From the NCBI GenBank assembly GCA_039030555.1, contig JBCCDY010000008.1, positions 62,001-126,000 of the forward strand: DNA of 64,000 bases. Reading direction: 5' to 3'. A model generated the notes under the pieces. That model was not told the DNA's origin and searched no databases. It saw only the letters and a list, made by a program, of their open reading frames with translations. Every line of letters begins with the position of its first letter. The stretch's first letter is position 1. Both the position numbers and the translations under genes were made by a program. This DNA comes from JBCCDY01 sp039030555 (GTDB taxonomy: Bacteria; Bacteroidota; Bacteroidia; Cytophagales; Cyclobacteriaceae). Of this stretch, positions 24,879 through 33,458 are shown in pieces.

Positions 24879-27812
24879 ATGAGAAGAATAGTTTTTTTGT
24901 TTTTTCTAGTGACATCCCTTAGTTCTTTTCAAAAGATTAGTGCACAGAAAAAACCATTCCAATCAGATTTAAAACGGGCTTGGGTAGACTCTACTTTTCT
25001 AAGTATGCCTTTAGAAAAGCAAATTGGGCAACTTTTTATGGTTGCGGCCTATTCTAATAAAGGTACTTCTCATGAATCCAACCTGAATATTTTAATAGAC
25101 AAGTATGGAATTGGCGGGTTAATTTTTTTCCAGGGAGGGCCGGTAAGACAAGTCAATATGCTAAACCGCCTTCAAAAAAAATCTAAAATACCATTGATGA
25201 TCGGTATGGATCTCGAATGGGGTTTAGGTATGCGCCTGGATAGCACCATGAGTTTTCCACGTCAAATGACATTAGGAGCTCTTAAAAATGATTCCCTCAT
25301 CTACGAAATGGGAAGTGAAATAGCATACCAGTGTAAAAAGATAGGTGTCCATTTCAATTTTGCCCCGGTGGTGGATGTGAATAGCAATCCAGCTAATCCG
25401 GTTATTGGAACCCGTTCTTTCGGGGAAAACAAATTTAAAGTCAGTAGAAAGTCCATTGCTTATATGAAAGGCCTTCAGGATAATGGGGTACTGGCTAATG
25501 CCAAGCATTTTCCCGGCCATGGCGATACAGACAGGGATTCTCATAAGGTATTACCCATTGTGAAACATGATAGAGAAAGACTAAGTGATCTGGAGTTGTA
25601 TCCATTCAAGCAGCTTATTAATTCGGGGGTCAGCAGCATGATGGTTGCGCACTTAAGTGTTCCTGCTTTAGATTCAGGAGATCACCCTACAACCTTATCC
25701 AAAAAAGTGATCACCGATCTTCTTCGCGATGAGCTTGGGTTCAATGGTTTAGTATTTACCGATGCGTTAAATATGGGTGGAATTGCGAATTATACAAAGC
25801 CCGGACAAATGGATCTGGCTGCACTGGAAGCCGGAAATGATGTTTTGCTTTTTCCGGGAAATGTTCCTGCAGCAATCAAAATCATTAAAAAGAGGATGAA
25901 ATCTGATGATGATTTTAACAGGAGCGTACTTCAAAGAGTCAAAAAAATACTAAGTGCTAAGTACGATTTAGGGCTCAATAATTATTCTCCTCTGGCTACA
26001 GAGCACCTAATCAGGGAAATAAATAATGATGAAGCTAAAGCCCTGAACCGAAAGCTTTTTACCAAAGCAGTAACGGTGGTAAGTTCGGATAAAAATACAA
26101 TTCCCATACAGGTATTGGATACTTCCTATTTAGCCTCCTTAACAATAGGTGAATCTAAAAAAGGCCCATTTCAAGAAAAATTGGATGCTTATGCTCCTTT
26201 TGCGCATTACTTTATAAATCAGGAAAATAATGAGGACTTAATAGCTAAGCTTTCGAGATATACTCACATTATCGTTCGGATAGCGGATATGAGCAACTCC
26301 AGAAGTAAAAAGTATGGACTTGATCTTTCTGAAGTTGAATTTCTGAAGAGGCTATCAAAAGAAACAAAAGTTATTGTAAGCGTATTTGGCAATGCTTATG
26401 CACTCAAATATTTCGAAGCGTTTGATAACATCATCTGTACCTATCAAGACAACATTTATACGCAAGAGGCTGTACCACAAATCGTTTTTGGAGCAATAGC
26501 AGCAAGCGGGAAGCTTCCTGTAACTGCATCTGAGAAATTCCGGGAAGACGACGGAGTTGAAACCAAAGATCTAAAGCGGCTGGGGTTTGATTTGCCGGAA
26601 AACGTTCAAATGGATTCCAGAACCTTGGCCAGAATAGATACCATTATTAAGTACGCTATAAAAGATGAAGCGACGCCTGGCTGTCAGGTATTGGTGGCCA
26701 GAAATGGGAAAATCATTTATAATAAACCCTTCGGTTATTTTACGTACGATAGCATTTCTTCCGTGAAAAATTCCACTCTATACGACCTTGCTTCCATCAC
26801 CAAGGTAGCCGCAACATTACAGACAGGGATGTTTTTATACGGCTCCGGTGATTTTGATTTCCAAGAACCAGCCTCTGCCTACCTCCCTGAATTGATAGGC
26901 TCAAACAAGGAATTGCTTGACTTCGAAAACATACTTTCCCACCAGGCCGGTTTACTTCCTTACATACCTTTTTGGGCTGAAACCATCGATAGTTCAGGAC
27001 TTAAAAGCGACTTATATTCCGAAAAATTCTCTGATAATTTTCGCTTTCAGTTGTCGCCTAATCTGTTTGCCATTCCGAGCTTAAAAGATTCAATCTGGTT
27101 TAAAACAATTCATTCTGAGCTTCGGGAGAAACCAGAGGATACGTGCTGTTATGACTACAAATACAGTGATATCGGTTTTTATATTTTACAAAGGTCTGTC
27201 GAATCGATTATTAATCAGCCTATACAAGATTTTGTATCCCAAAATTTCTACAGACCTCTCGGCCTTTCTACTATGAATTATTTACCTCTCTGCGAGCATC
27301 CAATTGATAGGATAGCACCTTCTGAGAAAGATGAATATTTTAGAAATGAAACGATAAGGGGTTTCGTGCACGATCCTGGTGCCGCGATGTATGGTGGCAT
27401 TGGTGGGCACGCCGGCGTATTCAGTAACGCCAACGACTTAGCCATTCTTTTACAAATGAACCTACAAGACGGATACTATGGAGGCCAGAGGTATTTATTA
27501 CCAGGCATTGTCAAAAATTTTTCAACACCTCCATTTCAAAACAATCGTAGGGGAATAGGTTGGGATAAACCTAAATTAGACGGGGATGGCCCAACTTCCG
27601 ATTATGCTTCTCCGGTTACGTATGGCCATACCGGCTTTACCGGAACGGCAGCCTGGGTAGACCCACAGTTTGAATTGGTTTACATTTTCCTTTCGAACAG
27701 GACATTTCCAAGCGCAGAAAACTCTAAACTTATAAAAAACAACATCCGTACAAGAGTTCAGGATATCATCTATGAATCAATTTGGAACTACGAAGCAACA
27801 CATGCTTTCTAA
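24879..27812 (+). CDS. glycoside hydrolase family 3 domain fused to a beta-lactamase-like serine hydrolase
   Basis: 977 residues with a signal peptide (about 1-23). The first 380 residues are a NagZ-type GH3 barrel, with the general acid/base loop KHFPGHGDTDRDSH and the nucleophile Asp in FTDALNMGG. NagZ removes N-acetylglucosamine from cell-wall fragments. Residues from about 590 form a serine beta-lactamase/DD-peptidase domain with the Ser-x-x-Lys of LASITKVAAT, a Tyr motif YSDIG and HTGFTG. The two halves suggest handling of peptidoglycan sugars and peptides in the periplasm. The fusion is known in this phylum. Confidence 0.92.
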   Translation: MRRIVFLFFLVTSLSSFQKISAQKKPFQSDLKRAWVDSTFLSMPLEKQIGQLFMVAAYSNKGTSHESNLNILIDKYGIGGLIFFQGGPVRQVNMLNRLQKKSKIPLMIGMDLEWGLGMRLDSTMSFPRQMTLGALKNDSLIYEMGSEIAYQCKKIGVHFNFAPVVDVNSNPANPVIGTRSFGENKFKVSRKSIAYMKGLQDNGVLANAKHFPGHGDTDRDSHKVLPIVKHDRERLSDLELYPFKQLINSGVSSMMVAHLSVPALDSGDHPTTLSKKVITDLLRDELGFNGLVFTDALNMGGIANYTKPGQMDLAALEAGNDVLLFPGNVPAAIKIIKKRMKSDDDFNRSVLQRVKKILSAKYDLGLNNYSPLATEHLIREINNDEAKALNRKLFTKAVTVVSSDKNTIPIQVLDTSYLASLTIGESKKGPFQEKLDAYAPFAHYFINQENNEDLIAKLSRYTHIIVRIADMSNSRSKKYGLDLSEVEFLKRLSKETKVIVSVFGNAYALKYFEAFDNIICTYQDNIYTQEAVPQIVFGAIAASGKLPVTASEKFREDDGVETKDLKRLGFDLPENVQMDSRTLARIDTIIKYAIKDEATPGCQVLVARNGKIIYNKPFGYFTYDSISSVKNSTLYDLASITKVAATLQTGMFLYGSGDFDFQEPASAYLPELIGSNKELLDFENILSHQAGLLPYIPFWAETIDSSGLKSDLYSEKFSDNFRFQLSPNLFAIPSLKDSIWFKTIHSELREKPEDTCCYDYKYSDIGFYILQRSVESIINQPIQDFVSQNFYRPLGLSTMNYLPLCEHPIDRIAPSEKDEYFRNETIRGFVHDPGAAMYGGIGGHAGVFSNANDLAILLQMNLQDGYYGGQRYLLPGIVKNFSTPPFQNNRRGIGWDKPKLDGDGPTSDYASPVTYGHTGFTGTAAWVDPQFELVYIFLSNRTFPSAENSKLIKNNIRTRVQDIIYESIWNYEATHAF

Positions 27813-27885
27813 TATCGAAAATAACTTTAACGATAAAAGGGCTAACGCCAATTTTTCTAACTTTCAATAACAACCGATCAAAAAA

Positions 27886-29034
27886 ATGAAAATTGGTATA
27901 GTCTGTTATCCTACCTATGGTGGTAGTGGAGTAGTAGCAACCGAATTAGGGCTATCCCTGGCCAAAGAGGGGCATCAGGTTCATTTTATCACCTACTCAC
28001 AGCCATCGAGGCTAGACTTTTTTAATGAAAACCTATTTTATCATGAGGTTAACATTAAAGCATATCCGCTTTTTCAGTATCCGCCATACGAACTCGCGCT
28101 AGCAAGTAAATTGGTGAACGTGGTTAAGTACGAAAAACTGGATCTTTTGCATGTTCATTACGCTATACCGCATGCTTCGGCAGCTTTTATGGCTAAGCAA
28201 ATTCTTCAGACCGAGGGTATAAGGATACCGGTGATCACTACCCTACATGGAACTGATATAACGCTGGTTGGAAAGGATGCTACCTACGAGCCTGTTGTGA
28301 CCTTCAGCATAAATCAATCGGATGGTATCACGGCAGTGTCGGAAGATCTAAAAAAAGATACTTATAAGCATTTTGAAATCGATAAGGATATCGAAGTCAT
28401 ACCAAACTTTATAGACTTGGGTAGATTTAAAAAACAGAAGAAAGATCATTTCAAAAAAGCCATTTGCCCTAATGAGGAAAAGCTTCTGATCCACACCTCC
28501 AACTTTAGAAAAGTAAAACGCGTACAGGATATTTTGTATGTATTTAAAGAAGTTAGTGCGGTTATTCCATGTAAACTCTTACTAGTAGGCGATGGTCCAG
28601 AGAGAAGTGAAATGGAGGAACTTTGCAGGGAATTGAAGACTTGCGATGATGTTCGCTTTCTTGGTAAATTAGATGCTATCGAAGAAGTACTCTCTGTTGC
28701 GGATCTTTTTGTAATGCCCTCCGAAAAAGAGAGTTTTGGATTAGCTGCACTGGAAGCCATGGCATGTGAAGTTCCACTACTTACCTCTGATGCGGGAGGT
28801 ATTCCGGAATTAAATATTAATGGTAAAACCGGTTTTACCTGTAAAATCGGAGATATAGAAGATATGACCCGAAGGGCTTTGGAAATACTCGATGAGGATA
28901 ACCTTCCAAAGTTTAAAAAGAATGCATTGGAAAGAGCAAAAGAATTTGATATTGCTCATATACTCCCATTGTACGAAAGTTTTTACAATAAAATATTAGA
29001 ATTAGAGCGCCAAAAAAAAGCAATAAGTGTCTAG
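27886..29034 (+). CDS. bshA: N-acetyl-alpha-D-glucosaminyl L-malate synthase BshA
   Basis: 382-residue GT4 glycosyltransferase that joins N-acetylglucosamine to L-malate, the first step of bacillithiol synthesis. Landmarks are IGIVCYPTYGGSGVVATELG at the start, LHGTDITLVG, TSNFRKVKRV and the donor-binding EKESFGLAALEAMACE. The later enzymes BshB and BshC are not in this window. The gene stands alone with a 73-bp gap from the upstream gene. Confidence 0.93.
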   Translation: MKIGIVCYPTYGGSGVVATELGLSLAKEGHQVHFITYSQPSRLDFFNENLFYHEVNIKAYPLFQYPPYELALASKLVNVVKYEKLDLLHVHYAIPHASAAFMAKQILQTEGIRIPVITTLHGTDITLVGKDATYEPVVTFSINQSDGITAVSEDLKKDTYKHFEIDKDIEVIPNFIDLGRFKKQKKDHFKKAICPNEEKLLIHTSNFRKVKRVQDILYVFKEVSAVIPCKLLLVGDGPERSEMEELCRELKTCDDVRFLGKLDAIEEVLSVADLFVMPSEKESFGLAALEAMACEVPLLTSDAGGIPELNINGKTGFTCKIGDIEDMTRRALEILDEDNLPKFKKNALERAKEFDIAHILPLYESFYNKILELERQKKAISV

Positions 29035-29066
29035 ATTCTATTTTGTTAGAAAATGTATATTTATTT

Positions 29067-29089
29067 TAGACTTAAATAGTCTATTTTTG
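29067..29089 (+). promoter_or_regulatory. candidate -7 box overlapped by a palindrome
   Basis: TATTTTTG at 29082-29089 matches the TAnnTTTG element 24 bp before the next gene, but no good TTTG box is visible upstream. TAGACT (29067-29072) and AGTCTA (29078-29083) are inverted arms whose right arm overlaps the element, a possible operator. Confidence 0.35.
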
Positions 29090-29112
29090 ATTCAAAATTT
29101 TTAGAACACGTT

Positions 29113-29730
29113 ATGTCGAGGACTTCATCAGCGGGAACAAAGCAACTTTTCAATAATCCCATTATTGAGCGTTTATCGAGAACGCACTTCATGGTACCTA
29201 TATCCATTCTTACTGGTTTTTCCGTTTTTCTTTTGTACTGGGCGCTTCGATACGATTTGCTTAGCGTAAGCACTTCGATCATTATGTTTTTAACGGGATT
29301 CCTATCCTTTACACTCGTTGAGTATTTGGTACATCGTTATGTATTTCATATGGATACGGATACGGAGTTTAAAACAAAGATCCAGTATAATTTTCATGGT
29401 GTTCATCACGACTACCCAAAAGACAAAGATCGGCTGGCCATGCCACCGATCGTTAGTTCAGCCATCAGCGTGACCTTATTTTTTATTTTCAAGTTGTTTA
29501 TGGGTGATTTAGCTTTTGCATTTATACCCGGCTTCCTGATGGGTTATAACGGATATCTGGGTGTTCATTACATTGTTCACGCTTATCAGCCACCTAAAAA
29601 CTTTTTTAAGAGTCTTTGGATCAATCACGGAATCCATCACTATAAGAACCAAGAAGCAGCTTTTGGAGTATCTAGCCCTCTATGGGATTATATATTCCAA
29701 ACAATGCCTAAAAAAACGAGTGCTAAATAA
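29113..29730 (+). CDS. fatty acid hydroxylase / sterol desaturase family membrane protein
   Basis: 205 residues with about four hydrophobic segments and the histidine clusters of a membrane di-iron oxygenase: HRYVFH, HGVHHDYP, HYIVHAY and HGIHHYKN. The spacing resembles enzymes that 2-hydroxylate fatty acids of sphingolipids or hydroxylate lipids, which fits the sphingolipid-containing membranes of this phylum. The substrate is inferred from family only. A beta-carotene hydroxylase-type role is the main alternative. Confidence 0.85.
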   Translation: MSRTSSAGTKQLFNNPIIERLSRTHFMVPISILTGFSVFLLYWALRYDLLSVSTSIIMFLTGFLSFTLVEYLVHRYVFHMDTDTEFKTKIQYNFHGVHHDYPKDKDRLAMPPIVSSAISVTLFFIFKLFMGDLAFAFIPGFLMGYNGYLGVHYIVHAYQPPKNFFKSLWINHGIHHYKNQEAAFGVSSPLWDYIFQTMPKKTSAK

Positions 29731-29758
29731 ATAATTCGAGATTAGATTCAGTTTACAA

Positions 29759-29884
29759 TCAGGCTTCTGACTTATTAGGTATGGGTTTATTTATGGATTT
29801 CCATATAAGATTAGGTATCCATAAAATAAGTGCCAGTATATCCTGCACAAAAATTTGAACCATTGGCCTCTTTTTAACAAGCAT
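29759..29884 (-). CDS. putative 41-residue membrane-associated peptide
   Basis: A short frame within the 358-bp gap 29731-30088. ATG at 29884 gives a basic start (LVKKRP), a hydrophobic segment with Trp (IFVQDILALILWIPNLIW) and a Lys/Pro-rich end. An in-frame stop lies about 22 codons upstream of the ATG. No family is recognised. The rest of the gap holds only the small inverted repeat at 30011-30029. Evidence is the amphipathic and hydrophobic pattern alone. Confidence 0.3.
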   Translation of the reverse strand: MLVKKRPMVQIFVQDILALILWIPNLIWKSINKPIPNKSEA

Positions 29885-30010
29885 CTGAATTATTCTTTTT
29901 TGTACACCAAAGGTAATCTCAATGACTTTTGATTTTGGTTACAAAACCGCCGAACTCTTACATACGTACGAAGAGGGCACTCATTAAATTTCTTGCTTAT
30001 ATTTTCATAG

Positions 30011-30029
30011 GCCAAATGAATTATTTGGC
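30011..30029. repeat. 7-bp inverted repeat upstream of the VWA gene
   Basis: GCCAAAT and ATTTGGC are perfect arms around a 5-nt loop, 60 bp before the next gene start. There is no T run, so it could be an operator rather than a terminator. Confidence 0.3.
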
Positions 30030-30088
30030 TGCCTTATTTGTACTTTTCTTAGGTTTCAACATTTATCACTAAGCCAAGTTACATTACC

Positions 30089-31186
30089 ATGAATGGTTAC
30101 CAATTTTCCGATTTCATTCCAGATTTACCAAAGGAAAAAAAGAAGTTCGATCAACTTCTGGACATGTTCTTACAATTACTAGTAATTACCTCCGGTGATG
30201 TAGCTGAAACGCTTAATTGGATGACTAATCTTGATAATCAATACAACATAACCGGGCCAAATTATGGAATGGGTGACTTTATTGAAGAATTAAAAGATAA
30301 GGGCTACTTAACCGAAGATAACCAAACAGGAGAATTCAAAGTAAGCGCGAAAGGAGAACAAAAAATACGAAAAAACGCTTTAGAAGAAATCTTCGGAAAA
30401 CTTAAGAAATCAGGACGGGGTGAGCATAAATCAAATTTCAGTGGCTTCGGAGACGAATTAAGTACAGAACAAAGAAGGTTTCAATTTGGGGATAAACCTG
30501 AACAGATTTCTTTCACTGACTCCATAAGGAATGCCTACATCAATCATGGCTTGGATGATTTCATGATGACAGAAGAAGACCTGGAAGTAGTGGATAGCGA
30601 ATTCAAAACACAAACCTCTACCGTTTTGATGATCGATATATCTCATTCCATGATTCTTTATGGTGAAGATAGAATTACGCCAGCCAAAAAGGTAGCCATG
30701 GCGTTAGCTGAAATGATCACCAAAAAGTACAAAAAAGATACGCTGGATATTGTGGTTTTCGGAAATGATGCATGGACGGTAGAAATTAAAGATCTTCCTT
30801 ACTTAAGTGTAGGACCTTACCATACCAATACGGTTGCTGGGCTTGAGCTTTCAATGGACCTTTTAAGAAGGAGGAAAAATAAAAACAAACAGATCTTCAT
30901 GATCACTGATGGTAAGCCTACCTGTCTTAAGGAAGGTATCAAATACTATAAAAACAGTTTTGGGCTTGACCCAAAAATTATGAATAAAACATTCAACTTA
31001 GCAACGCAGTGTAGAAAGTTGAACATTCCAATAACTACATTTATGATTGCTTCAGATCCTTATTTGAAGCAGTTCGTCAGAGACTTCACAGAAGCCAATA
31101 AGGGAAAGGCGTATTACAGTTCTCTAAAAGGACTGGGTGATCTGATCTTTGAAGACTTCGACAGAAATAAAAGAAAAAAGATTTAA
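30089..31186 (+). CDS. VWA domain protein
   Basis: 365 residues. The N-terminal 170 residues are a helical, charged region with no named domain. A von Willebrand factor A domain follows, with the metal-ion-dependent adhesion site DISHSMILYG and the later ITDGKPTC. It has no signal peptide or membrane helix, so it acts in the cytoplasm. It is 5 bp ahead of an AAA+ ATPase gene, the classic VWA/AAA pairing of chelatase-like and MoxR-like remodelling systems, in which the VWA protein presents a substrate to the ATPase. Confidence 0.87.
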   Translation: MNGYQFSDFIPDLPKEKKKFDQLLDMFLQLLVITSGDVAETLNWMTNLDNQYNITGPNYGMGDFIEELKDKGYLTEDNQTGEFKVSAKGEQKIRKNALEEIFGKLKKSGRGEHKSNFSGFGDELSTEQRRFQFGDKPEQISFTDSIRNAYINHGLDDFMMTEEDLEVVDSEFKTQTSTVLMIDISHSMILYGEDRITPAKKVAMALAEMITKKYKKDTLDIVVFGNDAWTVEIKDLPYLSVGPYHTNTVAGLELSMDLLRRRKNKNKQIFMITDGKPTCLKEGIKYYKNSFGLDPKIMNKTFNLATQCRKLNIPITTFMIASDPYLKQFVRDFTEANKGKAYYSSLKGLGDLIFEDFDRNKRKKI

Positions 31187-31191
31187 GACTT

Positions 31192-32697
31192 ATGAATAAC
31201 GCTCCTGCAATAAAGACACTGGGTGAATTAAAAAAATCCGGTTATACGGCAAAGTCTGTAAAAGAAGAATTACGCTTTAACCTCATTAAAAGATTACAAA
31301 ACAAGGAGAAAGTTTTCGAAGGGATTTGGGGATATGAGGACACGGTGATTCCAGATATTGAACGTGCTATTCTTTCTATGCACAATATTATTTTGTTAGG
31401 GCTCAGAGGGCAGGCCAAAACAAAAATAGCACGTCTTATGACGGAACTGCTAGATGAATATATCCCCGCCATTGAAGGATCGGAATTAAATGAAGACCCA
31501 TTAAATCCAATTTCTAACTGGGGCAATGAAATAATAGAGGAGCACGGAGATTCAACTCCTTTAGTATGGATTCATAGAAGTGAGCGATATACAGAAAAAC
31601 TCGCTACTCCTGATGTATCCATTGCAGATTTAATAGGAGATGTTGATCCTATCAAAGCCGCATCCTTAAAACTTTCTTATTCTGATGAAAAAGTGATTCA
31701 CTATGGCCTGATCCCTCGCGCTCATCGTCAGATTTTTGTAATTAATGAGTTACCGGATTTACAAGCTCGTATTCAGGTCTCTTTATTTAATATTCTCCAG
31801 GAAGGGGATATCCAAATAAGAGGATTTAAACTGAGATTACCGCTCGATATCCAGTTTGTGTTTACTGCAAACCCAGAAGATTATACAAATAGAGGAAGTA
31901 TTGTAACCCCTCTAAAGGATAGGATCGATTCGCAGATTATAACGCATTATCCTGGAGATATTCAAACCGGAAGAAAAATTACAGAACAAGAAGCCCTAGT
32001 GAAACCGGAGCAAAAAGAAAAGGTGACTTTAAATGAAATTGCTAAAGATCTCATCGAACAGGTAGCTTTTGAAGCTCGTGACAATGAATATGTAGATGCT
32101 AAAAGTGGTGTATCGGCCAGATTAACCATTTCCGCATACGAGAATCTTTTAAGTTCAGCAGAAAGGAGATCTATGCTTTCCGGAGAAAGTAAGGTATACA
32201 TCAGAATTTCTGATTTTGATGCTTTAGTACCATCCATCACAGGAAAAATAGAATTGGTATATGAAGGTGAGCAAGAAGGCCCTGGAATTGTAGCCTATTC
32301 GCTAATTGGTAAGGCAATCCGTTCGCAATTCACCAATTACTTTCCTGATCCTGAAAAAATCAGAAAAGAAAAATCAAAAGACTCTCCTTATCAAAAAATT
32401 ACAGATTGGTTTGGTAATGGAAACACGGTTGAATTATTCAATGAGCTTTCACATAAAGACTATCAGAAAACTCTGGAAAATGTACCTGGCCTGAAAGATC
32501 TCATTAAGCAGTTCCATGCCTCCGCAGATGCAAATACAAAATTATTTCTGATGGAATTTGCCCTTCATGGATTGGCTGAATATAGCCTACTGAGCAAAAA
32601 CAAAGTTCGTACAGGTACAGCTTTTAAAGATCTTTTGAGCAGTATGCTTAATATGCCTGAATTCGATGAAGATGATGATGAGTTGAATTATCAATAA
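31192..32697 (+). CDS. magnesium-chelatase/MoxR-like AAA+ ATPase
   Basis: 501 residues. Walker A is GLRGQAKT at about residues 70-77. The Walker B position reads IFVINELPDL, with Asn where the usual Asp stands. The sensor region FTANPEDYTNRG and LKDRIDSQI follow, as in ChlI-type ATPases. The C-terminal 150 residues are helical. Middle gene of a three-gene run with the VWA protein before and an AlbA-type protein 10 bp behind. The substrate is unknown; no cobalamin or chlorophyll gene is nearby, so metal chelation is unlikely. Confidence 0.87.
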   Translation: MNNAPAIKTLGELKKSGYTAKSVKEELRFNLIKRLQNKEKVFEGIWGYEDTVIPDIERAILSMHNIILLGLRGQAKTKIARLMTELLDEYIPAIEGSELNEDPLNPISNWGNEIIEEHGDSTPLVWIHRSERYTEKLATPDVSIADLIGDVDPIKAASLKLSYSDEKVIHYGLIPRAHRQIFVINELPDLQARIQVSLFNILQEGDIQIRGFKLRLPLDIQFVFTANPEDYTNRGSIVTPLKDRIDSQIITHYPGDIQTGRKITEQEALVKPEQKEKVTLNEIAKDLIEQVAFEARDNEYVDAKSGVSARLTISAYENLLSSAERRSMLSGESKVYIRISDFDALVPSITGKIELVYEGEQEGPGIVAYSLIGKAIRSQFTNYFPDPEKIRKEKSKDSPYQKITDWFGNGNTVELFNELSHKDYQKTLENVPGLKDLIKQFHASADANTKLFLMEFALHGLAEYSLLSKNKVRTGTAFKDLLSSMLNMPEFDEDDDELNYQ

Positions 32698-32707
32698 CTA
32701 AAGTGTT

Positions 32708-33394
32708 ATGGACCTTTATGAACTAAGGAAGCTGGTGAGCCAGGGGGAAGGTCAACACTTGGAGTTTAAAAGAAAAGTCAACTTCCCGAAAAAGATACTT
32801 CGAGAAATGATAGCCTTTGCAAATACTTCGGGAGGCTGTCTATTGATCGGAGTAAATGATGATCTCAATTTATCCGGAGTAAAATACCCGGATGAAGAGA
32901 TTTATGTTCTAAATGAAGTGCTTGAAAAGAACTGCAAGCCTCATTTCGAGTATGAAATTGAAACAATCCAGATCGCCTCAAATAAGTACATCATCAAATA
33001 CAATATCCCGGTCAGTGAAGACCGACCTCATTATCTAATCGAAAGTTTTAAGCCTTTTAGAAGATATCCTTACGTAAGGCTGGGTGACCAAAGTATAAAG
33101 GCGAGTCGTGAAATAGCAGAGATCATTCGAAGAGGTGCCGAAGACCTGGATGTCCAATTCAGCTATGGGGAGCACGAAAAGATTTTATTTCAATACTTAG
33201 AAGATCACCATAAAATCACTTTAGAGCGATTTCAAACGCTAACCAACCTTCCTAAAAAGGATGCCTCCAGTAAATTGATCAACTTGGTGCTTGCTAAGGT
33301 TTTACAAATTTTACCCGATGGAAAAGAAGATTATTATTTGTTTAAAAATAATCTTCCTGATACTTCACATTCCTATTTTTATCCTTTAATTTGA
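32708..33394 (+). CDS. AlbA_2/Schlafen-like DNA- or RNA-binding protein
   Basis: 228 residues. The N-terminal half carries the AlbA_2 pattern LEFKRKVNFPKKILREMIAF followed by ANTSGGCLLIGVNDD, found in putative nucleic-acid-binding regulators sometimes labelled ATP-binding proteins. The rest resembles a winged-helix end (QYLEDHHKITLERFQTLTNL). It is the last gene of the VWA/AAA+ run, 10 bp behind the ATPase, so it may direct or report on that machine. Function is an inference. Confidence 0.8.
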   Translation: MDLYELRKLVSQGEGQHLEFKRKVNFPKKILREMIAFANTSGGCLLIGVNDDLNLSGVKYPDEEIYVLNEVLEKNCKPHFEYEIETIQIASNKYIIKYNIPVSEDRPHYLIESFKPFRRYPYVRLGDQSIKASREIAEIIRRGAEDLDVQFSYGEHEKILFQYLEDHHKITLERFQTLTNLPKKDASSKLINLVLAKVLQILPDGKEDYYLFKNNLPDTSHSYFYPLI

Positions 33395-33458
33395 TTTCAT
33401 CCTAAAGAAATCAAACTGCTTTTGATAGCATTCCTTTTCCACTTTAATTTTTTTGAGA

